From an uncultured Prevotellaceae bacterium (GTDB taxonomy: Bacteria; Bacteroidota; Bacteroidia; Bacteroidales; Bacteroidaceae): a DNA stretch of 50,744 nt. Each line of letters begins with the position of its first letter. The stretch's first letter is position 1. The DNA lies in assembly GCA_945865175.1 (NCBI GenBank), contig CAMBDA010000022.1:1-50744 (forward strand), given 5' to 3'. The notes below the pieces were generated by a model. That model ran no database searches and was not told the origin of the DNA. It was given only the letters and a program-made list of their open reading frames with translations. Position numbers and translations under genes: made by a program. This document shows positions 25,407-34,890 of the stretch, piece after piece.

Positions 25407-28400
25407 TCAGAACGCTACGGCGTTGCAATCCTTGTCTACGAGCAGTCCGTCCTTCATCTTCAGGCCGAAGGTGGTCTTTGCCTTGGCGCGGAAGTGAATC
25501 TTCATGATTTCCGTGTCACCTTCGAGGTAGGGTTTCTCGCCCAGATTGACAAAGGTGGGATAGAGCGCCTTCTGTCCGTTGGTGTGCAGGCGGTCGTAGA
25601 CCATGTTGTACATGTGGCTCAGGTTGGGGGCTTCTACGCCTACATACTCCAGCGTGGCTGCATCGTAGGGGATGGCCAGGCTGATGGCATTCACGCTGGT
25701 GAGTCCCTTGCCGGTGAGGGTAACCCATACGTCATCGCCTGCGTTGTACTGTGTCTTGTCGGCCTTCATGGACACCGAGCCGGCAACGGCGGGCACCTTG
25801 CGGCCGCTCACGCCGTTTTCCAGTTCCACGGCCACTGCCGAGATGTCATAGGCATCAATGAGGCCGTTGTGGTTGAGGTCGCCCTTGCTGATGTAGCCGC
25901 CAAAGTCACCGTCGCCCTCACGCAAGCCTGTGTAGTTCATGTAGCTGGTGAGGTCGTTCTCGTCGAGTTTGCCGTCCTGGTTGATATCGCCGGGAATGTA
26001 GTATTCGCTGTCGGGCACGCGGAACACATAAATCTGCTGTCCGCTGCCAAAATTGCCCACGGCTTCGGTCACCTGCAGGCGGATGAAGCGTGCGGTGGGA
26101 TGTCCGGTGAAGTCGATTTGCTTGGTGTCGGCGTTGCGTGCCCAGGTGAACTCGCCCATTTCTGTCCATTGGTTGCGGTCCATGCTGTGGGCGGCCTTCA
26201 GTTTGAGGATGGTACCGTTGGCTGCATCGGGACGGGGCAGGTACTGCAGTTTGTCGAGCACATTCACGCTCTTGAGGTCGATGATGATGTCAAACGGTAC
26301 TGCTTTTTCCGACCATGCGGTGTGCCATACCGAAGACTCGTCAAAGTCGAACAGATGGGCTACGCCTTGTCCGACCTGGTTGTTGCAGGTGGTCTGTGCC
26401 TTGATGCCGTGGATGGCATGCTCGAGCGGGTCGGCCTTGGTGGTTGTGCTCAAGGTGGTCCACTGGCTGGTTCCGTCGGCATTCACGGCACGCACCTTCA
26501 GCTCGTATGTCTGCTCGGGGACAAGGTTTTCGAGCATGTATTGCAGCTGCTGGATGTGGGAATAGCGCTGTCCTTGGAACTCAATCTCATAGTAGTCGGC
26601 GTTTTCCACCTTTCCCCACGAAGGCATCAGCGTGTAGGCCTGGCGTGCCTCCTCGGTGACTGCGCTGTTGGGTGCATTCAGTGTGCCATGGCTCTTCAGC
26701 AGATGACCGGTTTGTTGCAGCTGCAGGTCCTTGATGGTGACCAGGATGTCGCTTGCCGTCACATCGGTTTGCGCCAGATGAATCATCAGTGTCTGTTCGG
26801 CCATATAGGCGGTGTTGTCCTTTCCGTAATAATAGCTGTTGGGCGTCTGTTCCCAGGTCTGGTAGTCAGTTGCAGGCTGCAGCTTCACCTTCTTTCCCTT
26901 CACGGATGCCGTCAGCTTGGCCGGCTGCCGGCTGCAGTGGATGCGCAGGTAAGTGCGTTTGTTGGGTTCATAGCCTTCATAGCTTCCCTTGGCCGGGAGC
27001 ACCTGGATACGGTAGTAGCCCTTGCTGTCCATTGTCTGCTGGATGACGGTGGTCACCGATGCACCATGGAGATAGGCCTGTGTCTTGCCGTCATCATCAT
27101 ATTCCCGGAACGCTTGGCTACCCTTGCCGGGATAGAGGTCATAGATGCGCAGCCGTGGATCCGCCTCGGCCGGCGTATTGGTGGAGACGTGTGTGGGGAT
27201 GATGCTGCCTCTGCGGATGAAAATGGGCAGTTTCCACAGGGGGGCAGCATAGTCGTTGAGGATGCAGCCGCCTTCATACACCTCGCCTGTGAAATAGTCT
27301 GTCCATTCGCCTTTTGGCAGATAGATGCCGTCACGCACATCGTTGCCTTCCTCGTCGGCACGGGTTTCCTGGTAGATGGGTGCCACCAGGATGGAGGGGC
27401 CGTACATGAACTGGTACTGTGTGGAGCGTCCCAGCGTGTAGGGGTTCTCCTCTTCCAGCATCATGGCACGGATGATAGGCAGTCCGTCCACGGCCTCGCG
27501 CGCTATACTATATGTATATGGCATCAGCCGGCTCTTCAGCTTCAGGTACCAGCGGTTGATGCTGGTGGCTGGTTCGCCCAGCGCCTGCGGGTACTTGGGG
27601 TTGGAGCCCCAGCCGTCCATGTTGAGCTGCATGGGCGTGAAGGTCTTCCATTGGAAGTCGCGCACGTTGACGGGCGTGTGCTTTCCGCCGAAGATGCCGT
27701 CCAAGTCGCTGCTCACATTGGGCTGTCCGCTCAGGCTGCATCCGATATAGGTGGGGATGTGGAAGCGGATGTATTCCCATTGTCCACCCGCCTGGTCGCC
27801 TGTCCAGATGCCTGCATAGCGTTGTGTGCCTGCCCATCCGTCGAGGGTGATGATGAACGGGCGTGCCTCTTTTCCGTAATAGGGCATGATGTGTGCCACA
27901 TTGGCCACACCGTTGAGCCCGAAACTGTAGCCTGCGCCCACCCATGCTACGTCGGTCTTCAGTACGCGCACGCCTGCGTCGCGCACTTCTTTCACAATGT
28001 CGCGCTGGAGCAGGGGCTCAATGCCCTCCTTGGGATGCAGGTCGCTCTGGGTCCACAGGCCAATCTCCACGCCCTTGCTGCGGGCATATTCGCCAAACTC
28101 TTTCAGGTTCTGGATATTGCCGTCCAGGGAGCCGGTTTGTCCGTAGCCGGCACCGTAGCCGTCGTTGGGCAGAAACCATCCCAGGGGGAAGTCGTTGTCG
28201 AGATAGCGGTCTATGGCGGCACGTGCGCTGAACTGGTAGTTGTCCTTTTCGCCGTTCAGGCTTTCGCGGATGCCACCGTTGTCCTTCTGGCTTTCGTTGT
28301 AGCGCTTGCCGTCCTCGTAGGCCATGAACCCTTTTTCCGATTCTGTCCAGTAGTCGCGGTTGTAGGCATTGAGGTGTCCCTCGTAGAATCCGAACTTGGG

Positions 28401-29141
28401 CAGCAGCACGGGCTGGCCGGTGATTTGGTAATAGTCGTTGAGCAATGCCTTTGCCCCCTTGTCCACCATCAGGAAATAGTCGGCATAGTCGGTCTGGTGG
28501 TTCACGATGGTCTTGTCCGCTTCGCTGCGTCCGAAATCATATTCGCCCGGGGAGAAGGTGTGCCACATCAAGCCGTATCCGCGCGTGCTCCAATAGAATG
28601 GGTTGGGGCTGGCCACGCCACCGTCGGTCCAGTTGTTGTCGTTGACAATCTTGATGACCTGCTCCTTGTGGCTGAACCGCCCGTTCTGGCACCCGCCGCC
28701 GTAGAAATAGTCGGTGGGCGACTGGCGGAAGGCCACCGATACCCCTTTCTTCCCGAAATCGGCACCGCCCAGCTGCTCCACTATGGGCTTGCCGTCCTTC
28801 TCGATGGTGAGGGCGCCGGTGCGGGTGTCCACCTTCACCTGGATGGAGTCGGTAGTGAGCACGTTGCCTTCCACCTTGAGCGTGCCCACTGCTTTGCGTG
28901 GGTTGTCGGCCAGGATGCGTGCTTCGGGTCGTGCCTTCGGGTCACGGATGATGTCTCCTTGTGGGTCTTGGAAGACACGGATGATGCTGGGGCCATAGAA
29001 GTCGAGATACATTCGCTGGCCTTCTGGTAGGTTCACTTGCACGGTGGTGCCGTTGAGCTGCTCTACCGATTGTGCGTTCGCCTGTTGCCCGAACAGAAAG
29101 GGTGCTGCAAGCGTCAGCCAAAATGATTGAGCTGGTTTCAT
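25407..29141 (-). CDS. secreted multidomain GH31 glycosidase with dockerin and cohesin-like ends
   Basis: 1244 aa with a signal peptide ending near QANA (residue 23). The GH31 catalytic part (about 30-700) has nucleophile D397 in VLKTDVAW and acid/base D449 in GIWTGDQ. Then come a fibronectin type III domain (~830-910), an F5/8 type C (CBM32-like) domain (~910-1045), a type I dockerin with two calcium loops GDINQDGKLDENDL and GDLNHNGLIDAYDI (~1048-1107) and a cohesin-like fold (NAGDDVWVTLTGKG onward). It is an alpha-glycosidase of secreted type. The GH31-FnIII-CBM32 layout recalls the alpha-N-acetylgalactosaminidases of subfamily GH31_18, but the substrate is unproven. It has its own promoter. 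Confidence 0.92.
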   Translation of the reverse strand: MKPAQSFWLTLAAPFLFGQQANAQSVEQLNGTTVQVNLPEGQRMYLDFYGPSIIRVFQDPQGDIIRDPKARPEARILADNPRKAVGTLKVEGNVLTTDSIQVKVDTRTGALTIEKDGKPIVEQLGGADFGKKGVSVAFRQSPTDYFYGGGCQNGRFSHKEQVIKIVNDNNWTDGGVASPNPFYWSTRGYGLMWHTFSPGEYDFGRSEADKTIVNHQTDYADYFLMVDKGAKALLNDYYQITGQPVLLPKFGFYEGHLNAYNRDYWTESEKGFMAYEDGKRYNESQKDNGGIRESLNGEKDNYQFSARAAIDRYLDNDFPLGWFLPNDGYGAGYGQTGSLDGNIQNLKEFGEYARSKGVEIGLWTQSDLHPKEGIEPLLQRDIVKEVRDAGVRVLKTDVAWVGAGYSFGLNGVANVAHIMPYYGKEARPFIITLDGWAGTQRYAGIWTGDQAGGQWEYIRFHIPTYIGCSLSGQPNVSSDLDGIFGGKHTPVNVRDFQWKTFTPMQLNMDGWGSNPKYPQALGEPATSINRWYLKLKSRLMPYTYSIAREAVDGLPIIRAMMLEEENPYTLGRSTQYQFMYGPSILVAPIYQETRADEEGNDVRDGIYLPKGEWTDYFTGEVYEGGCILNDYAAPLWKLPIFIRRGSIIPTHVSTNTPAEADPRLRIYDLYPGKGSQAFREYDDDGKTQAYLHGASVTTVIQQTMDSKGYYRIQVLPAKGSYEGYEPNKRTYLRIHCSRQPAKLTASVKGKKVKLQPATDYQTWEQTPNSYYYGKDNTAYMAEQTLMIHLAQTDVTASDILVTIKDLQLQQTGHLLKSHGTLNAPNSAVTEEARQAYTLMPSWGKVENADYYEIEFQGQRYSHIQQLQYMLENLVPEQTYELKVRAVNADGTSQWTTLSTTTKADPLEHAIHGIKAQTTCNNQVGQGVAHLFDFDESSVWHTAWSEKAVPFDIIIDLKSVNVLDKLQYLPRPDAANGTILKLKAAHSMDRNQWTEMGEFTWARNADTKQIDFTGHPTARFIRLQVTEAVGNFGSGQQIYVFRVPDSEYYIPGDINQDGKLDENDLTSYMNYTGLREGDGDFGGYISKGDLNHNGLIDAYDISAVAVELENGVSGRKVPAVAGSVSMKADKTQYNAGDDVWVTLTGKGLTSVNAISLAIPYDAATLEYVGVEAPNLSHMYNMVYDRLHTNGQKALYPTFVNLGEKPYLEGDTEIMKIHFRAKAKTTFGLKMKDGLLVDKDCNAVAF

Positions 29142-29192
29142 GATGTGATTGACATTTTATGTAAAAGTATGCAAAGCTTGCTTATATTTGGA

Positions 29193-29224
29193 CAAAGATA
29201 CGTTTTTTTATTTGCACGTCCAAA
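29193..29224 (-). promoter_or_regulatory. GH31 promoter (minus strand)
   Basis: TTTG (29221-29224), a 20-base spacer and TATCTTTG (29193-29200) on the minus strand. It overlaps the divergent promoter of the gene at 29265. Confidence 0.7.
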
Positions 29225-29241
29225 AAAAATATCTACCTTTG
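29211..29241 (+). promoter_or_regulatory. promoter of the coiled-coil gene (plus strand)
   Basis: TTTG (29211-29214), a 19-base spacer and TACCTTTG (29234-29241). Its -33 box lies within the spacer of the divergent GH31 promoter. Confidence 0.7.
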
Positions 29242-29264
29242 CATAAAATAATTGCAATTTAATC

Positions 29265-30143
29265 ATGGATAAGAAGAAAAAAAGCCTAATTATTGCCTTG
29301 GCATTTGCCATTTTGTGTGGAATTATCGGCTTTCTGGCAATCCGTATGCACAACCAGAAAAAGGAAAGCGACCAGATGCTGGAGCTGGCCGAGATGGACA
29401 AGCGTGAGATGCAGAACGAATATGAGCAGTTCGCCATGCAGTACAACGAGATGAAGACGCAGATCAAGAATGACTCCCTGGTGGCACAGCTCGAAAAGGA
29501 ACAGCAGCGGACCGAAGAACTGCTGGAGGAACTGAAGCGTGTGAAGAGTTCCGATGCCGCAGAAATCATGCGCCTGAAGAAGGAACTGGCCACGTTGCGC
29601 AAGGTGCTCAAGAGCTTCGTACAGCAGATTGACTCGCTCAATCGTCAGAACCAGCTGCTTGCCCGTGAAAACGACAACCTGAAGACCCAGAACCAGCAGG
29701 CAAGGGCCCATATCAATACGCTCAGCGATGAAAACGAGACGCTCTCGCACAAGGTGGACATCGCCGCACAGCTCGATGCCTCCGGCGTGTGGATGGAAGG
29801 ACGCAACAAGCGTGGCAAGGCTGCAAAGAAGATAAAGGATGTGAAGAAATTTGCCATTGGCTTTACGATTGCCCGCAATGTCACAGCCGAAACGGGCATA
29901 CGCAGTATCTATGTGCGCATTGCCACACCTACAGGCCAGGTGCTTACCCAGGGCGGCACTTTCCCCTTTGAAAACCGACAGCTGGAATTCTCCATCCGCA
30001 AGGACATAGAGTACACAGGAGAGGAGCAGAAAGTCCAGGTGTGGTGGGATGTGGCCGAAACGTTGAGTGCCGGCACCTATCGCGTGGACATCTTTGCCGA
30101 CGGGCACAACATCGGCGGCACCACATTGGCATTTGAAAAATAA
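29265..30143 (+). CDS. membrane-anchored coiled-coil protein, unknown function
   Basis: 292 aa. Residues 8-27 ([20 protein letters not shown]) form one membrane helix or uncleaved signal anchor. Residues about 32-165 are a long heptad-rich coiled coil ([37 protein letters not shown] and more). The C-terminal 120 residues form a compact beta-rich domain ([21 protein letters not shown] ... [19 protein letters not shown]). No named family is recognised; the build resembles cell-envelope proteins conserved in Bacteroidales. It precedes trmB by 14 bases. Topology suggests the coiled coil and tail lie in the periplasm. Confidence 0.8.
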   Translation: MDKKKKSLIIALAFAILCGIIGFLAIRMHNQKKESDQMLELAEMDKREMQNEYEQFAMQYNEMKTQIKNDSLVAQLEKEQQRTEELLEELKRVKSSDAAEIMRLKKELATLRKVLKSFVQQIDSLNRQNQLLARENDNLKTQNQQARAHINTLSDENETLSHKVDIAAQLDASGVWMEGRNKRGKAAKKIKDVKKFAIGFTIARNVTAETGIRSIYVRIATPTGQVLTQGGTFPFENRQLEFSIRKDIEYTGEEQKVQVWWDVAETLSAGTYRVDIFADGHNIGGTTLAFEK

Positions 30144-30157
30144 GAAATACGGCCCCT

Positions 30158-30922
30158 ATGAGCAAAGGAAAACTGGCTAAGTTTGCCGATATGGCGCAAA
30201 ACCCCTTGGTGGTGGAGTGTCCGTTTTCGCGCATCCAGGAGGGCGCATTTCCCCTTCGTGGTCGCTGGCATGAGGATTTCTTCCATAACGGCAACCCCAT
30301 CGTATTGGAACTGGGCTGCGGACGCGGGGAGTATACGATGGGACTGGCCCGCCTATGCCCCGATAAGAACTTTATTGGGGTGGACATCAAGGGTGCCCGC
30401 ATGTGGACCGGTGCGCAAGAGGCCTTGAAGGACGGCATGGGCAATGTGGGTTTCCTGCGCACGCAGATTGAGTTTATCACGCATTTCTTCGCTCCCGGCG
30501 AAGTGGCCGAGATTTGGCTTACCTTCAGTGATCCGCAGATGAAGAAGGCCACCAAACGGCTCACCAGCACCTACTTCTTGCAGCGATACCGCCAGTTCCT
30601 GGTGGACGGAGGCCTGTGCCATCTGAAGACCGACAGCAATTTCCTGTTTACCTACACCGAGGAAATGCTGCGTGCCAACAATCTGCCGGCACTCGTGTCC
30701 ACCCGCGACCTCTATGGCCGGCAGGATGAGGAAACGGCAGAGGCGCGCTCCATCCAGACCTATTATGAGGGGATGTGGCTCTCGCGCGGGCTCTCCATCA
30801 AGTATCTCCGTTTCAGGTTGCCCCTGGAAGGCGAACTGGTGGAGCCGGACGTGGAGATACCTCTTGATGAATACCGCAGTTACAGCCGCGACAAACGCAG
30901 CGGATGTGTGACGCACAAATAA
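30158..30922 (+). CDS. trmB: tRNA (guanine-N7-)-methyltransferase
   Basis: 254 aa. S-adenosylmethionine-binding motif [29 protein letters not shown] is followed by the TrmB-type active-site stretch [21 protein letters not shown]. It methylates G46 in the variable loop of tRNAs. It follows the coiled-coil gene closely and is followed after 10 bases by the Mrp-type ATPase gene. Confidence 0.93.
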   Translation: MSKGKLAKFADMAQNPLVVECPFSRIQEGAFPLRGRWHEDFFHNGNPIVLELGCGRGEYTMGLARLCPDKNFIGVDIKGARMWTGAQEALKDGMGNVGFLRTQIEFITHFFAPGEVAEIWLTFSDPQMKKATKRLTSTYFLQRYRQFLVDGGLCHLKTDSNFLFTYTEEMLRANNLPALVSTRDLYGRQDEETAEARSIQTYYEGMWLSRGLSIKYLRFRLPLEGELVEPDVEIPLDEYRSYSRDKRSGCVTHK

Positions 30923-30932
30923 CCAACCAGTC

Positions 30933-32033
30933 ATGACAATCTATCCCAAACAGATAATGGACGCGCTGACCACCGTGCGCTATCCCGGAACGGGCAAAAA
31001 CGTGGTGGAGATGCAGATGGTGGAGGACGACCTCCGTATAGCAGGGCTTCACGTCAGCTTCACTTTGATTTTCGACAAGCCCACCGATCCTTTCCTCAAG
31101 TCGATGGTAAAGGCCTGCGAGGCTGCCATCCATGCCTATGTGGGCAAGGAAGTGGAGGTGGAAGTGAAGACCAGGACACTACAGGCTCCCCGTCCCGACC
31201 TGCCCCACTTGCTTCCCGGTGTGAAGAACATCATCGCCGTAAGCTCTGGAAAGGGTGGGGTGGGCAAGAGCACCGTGGCAGCCAATCTGGCAGTGGCACT
31301 GGCCCGGATGGGACATCGTGTGGGCCTGCTCGACTGCGACATCTTTGGCCCCAGTATGCCCAAGATGTTCCAGCTTTCCGATGCGCGCCCCTATAGCGAG
31401 CGTATCGACGGACGCGACCTCATCATGCCCGTCGAGCAGTATGGAGTGAAGGTGCTCAGCATCGGCTTCTTTGTGGATGCTTCGCAGGCCACTCTGTGGA
31501 GAGGCGGCATGGCGTGCAATGCCCTGAAACAGCTTATCGGGGATGCCAACTGGGGGGAACTGGACTATTTTATCCTGGACACTCCTCCCGGCACCAGCGA
31601 CATCCATCTCACCCTGGTGCAGACCATTCCCATCACGGGAGCCGTGATTGTGAGCACGCCCCAGCAGGTGGCTTTGGCAGATGCCCGCAAGGGAATCAAT
31701 ATGTACCAGAACGAGAAGGTGAACGTCCCCATTCTGGGTCTGGTGGAGAATATGTCCTGGTTTACCCCCGCGGCTCATCCCGACGAACGCTATTTCCTGT
31801 TCGGACGTGAGGGCGTGAAGCGGCTGGCCGAGGAGATGAACGTGCCCCTGCTGGGCCAGATACCCGTGGTGCAGAGCATTTGCCAGAATGGGGATGAGGG
31901 CACACCCGAAGCCCTCGACCCTTCCACCATCACTGGACAGGCCTTCATGCAGCTGGCCGCCCGGGTGGTCACCCAGACCGACAAGCGCAACCTGCAGCAG
32001 GCTCCCACCACCATCGTGGGCGTGAAGAAGTGA
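30933..32033 (+). CDS. Mrp/NBP35-type iron-sulfur cluster carrier ATPase
   Basis: 366 aa. The N-terminal MIP18-like domain (about 1-85) is followed by the deviant P-loop SSGKGGVGKSTVAANLAVAL (residues about 102-121), DCDIFGPSMPKMF and LDTPPGTSDIHLTL. Mrp/ApbC proteins carry and pass on iron-sulfur clusters. Many have a C-terminal CxxC that holds the cluster between subunits. Here the matching place reads ENMSWFTPAAHPDERYFLFG, with no cysteines, so cluster binding may differ. Confidence 0.9.
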   Translation: MTIYPKQIMDALTTVRYPGTGKNVVEMQMVEDDLRIAGLHVSFTLIFDKPTDPFLKSMVKACEAAIHAYVGKEVEVEVKTRTLQAPRPDLPHLLPGVKNIIAVSSGKGGVGKSTVAANLAVALARMGHRVGLLDCDIFGPSMPKMFQLSDARPYSERIDGRDLIMPVEQYGVKVLSIGFFVDASQATLWRGGMACNALKQLIGDANWGELDYFILDTPPGTSDIHLTLVQTIPITGAVIVSTPQQVALADARKGINMYQNEKVNVPILGLVENMSWFTPAAHPDERYFLFGREGVKRLAEEMNVPLLGQIPVVQSICQNGDEGTPEALDPSTITGQAFMQLAARVVTQTDKRNLQQAPTTIVGVKK

Positions 32034-32061
32034 CACATTACAATATTATATATATTATTGT

Positions 32062-33315
32062 ATGATGAAAACCAACGAAACCCCCGTATTGCTGCTCACG
32101 GGTTATCTGGGCAGCGGAAAAACCACCTTGCTCAACCGAATCCTCTCCAATCGGCAGGGCATTCGCTTTGCTGTGATAGTGAACGATATCGGTGAGGTGA
32201 ACATCGATGCCGACCTCATTCAGCGGGGTGGTATAGTGGGCCAGCAGGACGACAGCCTGGTAGCCCTTCAGAACGGCTGTATCTGCTGCACACTCAAGAT
32301 GGACCTCCTGCAGCAGCTCCACGACATCATTGCGCAGCACCGGTTCGACTATATCGTGGTGGAAGCCAGTGGTGTGTGTGAACCTGGCCCAATCGCCCAG
32401 ACTATCTGTTCCATGGGGCAGGTGAATCCCCTCTGGGCTGTGGACGGTCTGGCTCGGCTCGACTGTATCGTCACCGTGGTGGATGCCCTCCGCATGAGGG
32501 ACGAGTTTGCGAGCGGGCACAGTCTGCTCAACCAGAACCTGGACGAGGACGACATCGAGAACCTGGTCATCCAGCAGATAGAGTTCTGCAACATCGTGTT
32601 GCTGAACAAGGCCGATGATGTGAGCGCAGAAGAGCTCGACCGCATCCGTCACATCGTACGTGCCCTGCAGCCCAAGGCCGACATCATAGCGTGCAACTAT
32701 GGCGATGTGCCATTGGAAACGCTTCTCCACACCCATCGTTTCGATTTTGAAGCAGTTGCCACCTCGGCTGCCTGGATTGATGAAATAGAACATCACCATG
32801 GTGACGAGGAAGTAGAAGAGGAACATGGCCATCACCATGAGGACGATGGCGATGAGCATGAACATCATCACCACGATGAGGAGGACCATGACCACTGCCA
32901 CGAGCACGGACACCACCATCATCACCATGACCATGGAGAGACCGAGGAATATGGCATCGGCACCTTTGTCTATTACCGCCGCCGGCCTTTCGATCTGGGA
33001 CGGTTCGACCATTTCGTGGCACGCAAATGGCCGCACAGCATTATCCGTGCCAAGGGTATCTGCTATTTCAAGAGTGAGTATGACACCTGCTATGTCTTTG
33101 AACAGGCTGGCCGGCAGGTGCAGCTGCGCAATGCCGGCCAGTGGTATGCCACCATGCCTGAGGACGAACTGCAGGATATGATGGCCCATGATGCCGGGTT
33201 GCGGCGCGACTGGGACGATACTTATGGCGACCGTATGCAGAAGCTGGTGTTCATCGGCCAGCATCTCGACCGCGAACTGCTCATACATGAACTTGACGAA
33301 TGCCTGCTGGAATGA
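32062..33315 (+). CDS. COG0523 (CobW/ZigA-type) metal-chaperone GTPase with His-rich loop
   Basis: 417 aa. Walker A GYLGSGKTTLL (residues 14-24), the metal-binding GCICCTLK (72-79) and the guanine motif NKAD are all present. Residues about 245-295 are extraordinarily rich in His, Asp and Glu (runs such as HHHHHHDHGE), typical of proteins that bind zinc or nickel. A CobW C-terminal domain follows (YYRRRPFDLGRFDHFV). Members deliver metal, mostly zinc, to target enzymes. It is followed by a GNAT gene with an ATGA overlap. Which metal and client it serves cannot be read. Confidence 0.9.
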   Translation: MMKTNETPVLLLTGYLGSGKTTLLNRILSNRQGIRFAVIVNDIGEVNIDADLIQRGGIVGQQDDSLVALQNGCICCTLKMDLLQQLHDIIAQHRFDYIVVEASGVCEPGPIAQTICSMGQVNPLWAVDGLARLDCIVTVVDALRMRDEFASGHSLLNQNLDEDDIENLVIQQIEFCNIVLLNKADDVSAEELDRIRHIVRALQPKADIIACNYGDVPLETLLHTHRFDFEAVATSAAWIDEIEHHHGDEEVEEEHGHHHEDDGDEHEHHHHDEEDHDHCHEHGHHHHHHDHGETEEYGIGTFVYYRRRPFDLGRFDHFVARKWPHSIIRAKGICYFKSEYDTCYVFEQAGRQVQLRNAGQWYATMPEDELQDMMAHDAGLRRDWDDTYGDRMQKLVFIGQHLDRELLIHELDECLLE

Positions 33316-33887
33316 AACTGAGAAAAGCGACCTCCGATGACACCCTGCAGGTGGCCTTCATTGTAGCCGAAGCCTTGGGCGATTCCGTTATGGAACGATA
33401 TGTGCAGTCGGGAAGTACCATACATCCTGATGATGAGAAACGCATGGAACTGCTCATGCAGGTGGCTGCACGCACCGACACCCTCTACACCTGGCAGCAC
33501 TGCACCCTGGCCATTGCCGACAGCGGCGAGGTGGCGGGAGGACTGATCGCCTATCCGGGCGATGACTACATGGCCCGCCGCGATGTCACTTTTGCCTTGG
33601 TGAAACCGCTCATTCACTTTGACGTGGAGCGGATGGACGCCGAGGTGGGGGCCGACGAATATTATCTGGACAGTCTGGCTGTATGGCCTTCCTTCCGTGG
33701 GTTGGGGCTTGGCCGTGTGCTGATGCAGCACGGTATCGAACAGGGCCGCAGCATGGGGCGCACAACAGTGCTGGCCTGTGCGCCTGACAATACGGGCGCC
33801 CATCGTCTCTATGAATCGCTTGGGTTCAGGGATGCGGGCCCGCTCTTCATTTTTGGTGAGGACTATATCCGCATGGAAATCACCTGA
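33312..33887 (+). CDS. GNAT family N-acetyltransferase
   Basis: Start at ATG 33312 (MKLRKATSDDTLQVAFIVAEA), 191 aa, overlapping the stop of the COG0523 gene by four bases. The acetyl-CoA-binding motif A is YLDSLAVWPSFRGLGLGRVLM, followed by NTGAHRLYESLGFRDAGP. The substrate is unknown. Translational coupling to a metal GTPase is noted but gives no clear function. Confidence 0.87.
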   Translation: MKLRKATSDDTLQVAFIVAEALGDSVMERYVQSGSTIHPDDEKRMELLMQVAARTDTLYTWQHCTLAIADSGEVAGGLIAYPGDDYMARRDVTFALVKPLIHFDVERMDAEVGADEYYLDSLAVWPSFRGLGLGRVLMQHGIEQGRSMGRTTVLACAPDNTGAHRLYESLGFRDAGPLFIFGEDYIRMEIT

Positions 33888-33905
33888 ACGCCCCCTCTCC
33901 TCGTA

Positions 33906-34811
33906 TTAGGAAAGGTTGTCCGTGTGTGCGCATCTGATGTCGCTTCCCCACATCAGCTTGGTGCGCAATGTGCGGAACAGTGACCCCCGGCTGCGTTTCA
34001 GTACGTGTACCTGATAGGGTGCCCTGCTGATGCGCAGCCGGGTGTTTTCATGGAGCGATTCGCTGCGTCCGTCTATGGCCACTAGAAAATTGTGGCTCCT
34101 GCTTTCCACTGTCAGCTCTATCTGCATGTCGTCGCTGAGTGTGATTGGGCGTGCCGTCAGACTGTGCGGCGCCACGGGCACCAGTCCCAGTATGTGGCTT
34201 TCGGGTGTCATCACAGGGCCGCCCACACTCAGCGCATACCCCGTGCTTCCTGTGGGCGTGTTGATGATGAGGCCGTCGGCCTGGTAGGTGGTGAGGTACT
34301 CCCCGTTGATGTCCACACGGATGCTGATCATGCTGGAGTTGTCGTGTTTTAGCACGGCCACCTCGTTCAGGGCATAGGGATAGCCTTGTGGCGACTCACC
34401 TTCATACTCGATATGGAGCACCGACCTGGGCTCATCGCGAAGTGTGCCCTCATAGACCTGCTGGATGGCCTGCTCTATCTCCTCGGGCGAGAAGTCCGCC
34501 AGAAAACCCAGACGGCCCATGTTGATGCCCAGGATGGGTACTTCTTTGCCTGCCACGCGGCGGGCAGCTTCCAGGAAGGTGCCGTCTCCGCCCATGCTTA
34601 TCACCACATCGGCCACAAAGTTGTCGTCTGTGATGAGGCCGTCATATTGGGCATCAATCTGGAGGTCGTTGACAAAGAATTCATGGAGCGGCTGGTCGAT
34701 ATAGATGGCCGCACCCCACGATTGCAGCAAGGAGAGAAGTTTGTACACGGCCTGCGATTTTTTTGCCTGATATATATTGCCGAAAAGGGCGAATCTGAGT
34801 CGTTTCTTCAT
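33906..34811 (-). CDS. nadK: NAD kinase
   Basis: 301 aa. It shows the two signature motifs: MGGDGTFLEAARRV (GGDGT, phosphate donor site) and NTPTGSTGYALSVGGPVMTP, plus LGFLADF. It phosphorylates NAD to NADP in the cytoplasm. It is transcribed divergently from pdxJ, from a promoter overlapping theirs, and runs convergently toward the GNAT gene with an 18-base gap. Confidence 0.95.
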   Translation of the reverse strand: MKKRLRFALFGNIYQAKKSQAVYKLLSLLQSWGAAIYIDQPLHEFFVNDLQIDAQYDGLITDDNFVADVVISMGGDGTFLEAARRVAGKEVPILGINMGRLGFLADFSPEEIEQAIQQVYEGTLRDEPRSVLHIEYEGESPQGYPYALNEVAVLKHDNSSMISIRVDINGEYLTTYQADGLIINTPTGSTGYALSVGGPVMTPESHILGLVPVAPHSLTARPITLSDDMQIELTVESRSHNFLVAIDGRSESLHENTRLRISRAPYQVHVLKRSRGSLFRTLRTKLMWGSDIRCAHTDNLS

Positions 34812-34832
34812 ATTTTATTCCGTTTGAGGGCA

Positions 34833-34840
34833 CAAAGTTA
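34833..34840 (-). promoter_or_regulatory. -7 element of the nadK promoter
   Basis: TAACTTTG on the minus strand, 21 bases before the nadK ATG. The pdxJ -7 element lies 12 bases away on the other strand, so the two promoters overlap. Confidence 0.6.
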
Positions 34841-34852
34841 ATGATTTTTTCC

Positions 34853-34860
34853 TAACTTTG
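34853..34860 (+). promoter_or_regulatory. -7 element of the pdxJ promoter
   Basis: TAACTTTG at 34853-34860, 30 bases before ATG 34891. It lies so close to the in-frame ATG at 34858 that this upstream codon is unlikely to be used. Confidence 0.6.
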
Positions 34861-34890
34861 CAGTGCGGAATACAAAAAATCCAAGATGCA

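Noticed and set aside
25284..29030. Very long open frame (1248 codons) on the plus strand over the GH31 gene
   Set aside because: It is the antisense shadow of a GC-rich gene: the minus frame has a signal peptide, GH31 active-site motifs, dockerin loops and a promoter, while the plus frame has no recognisable domain.
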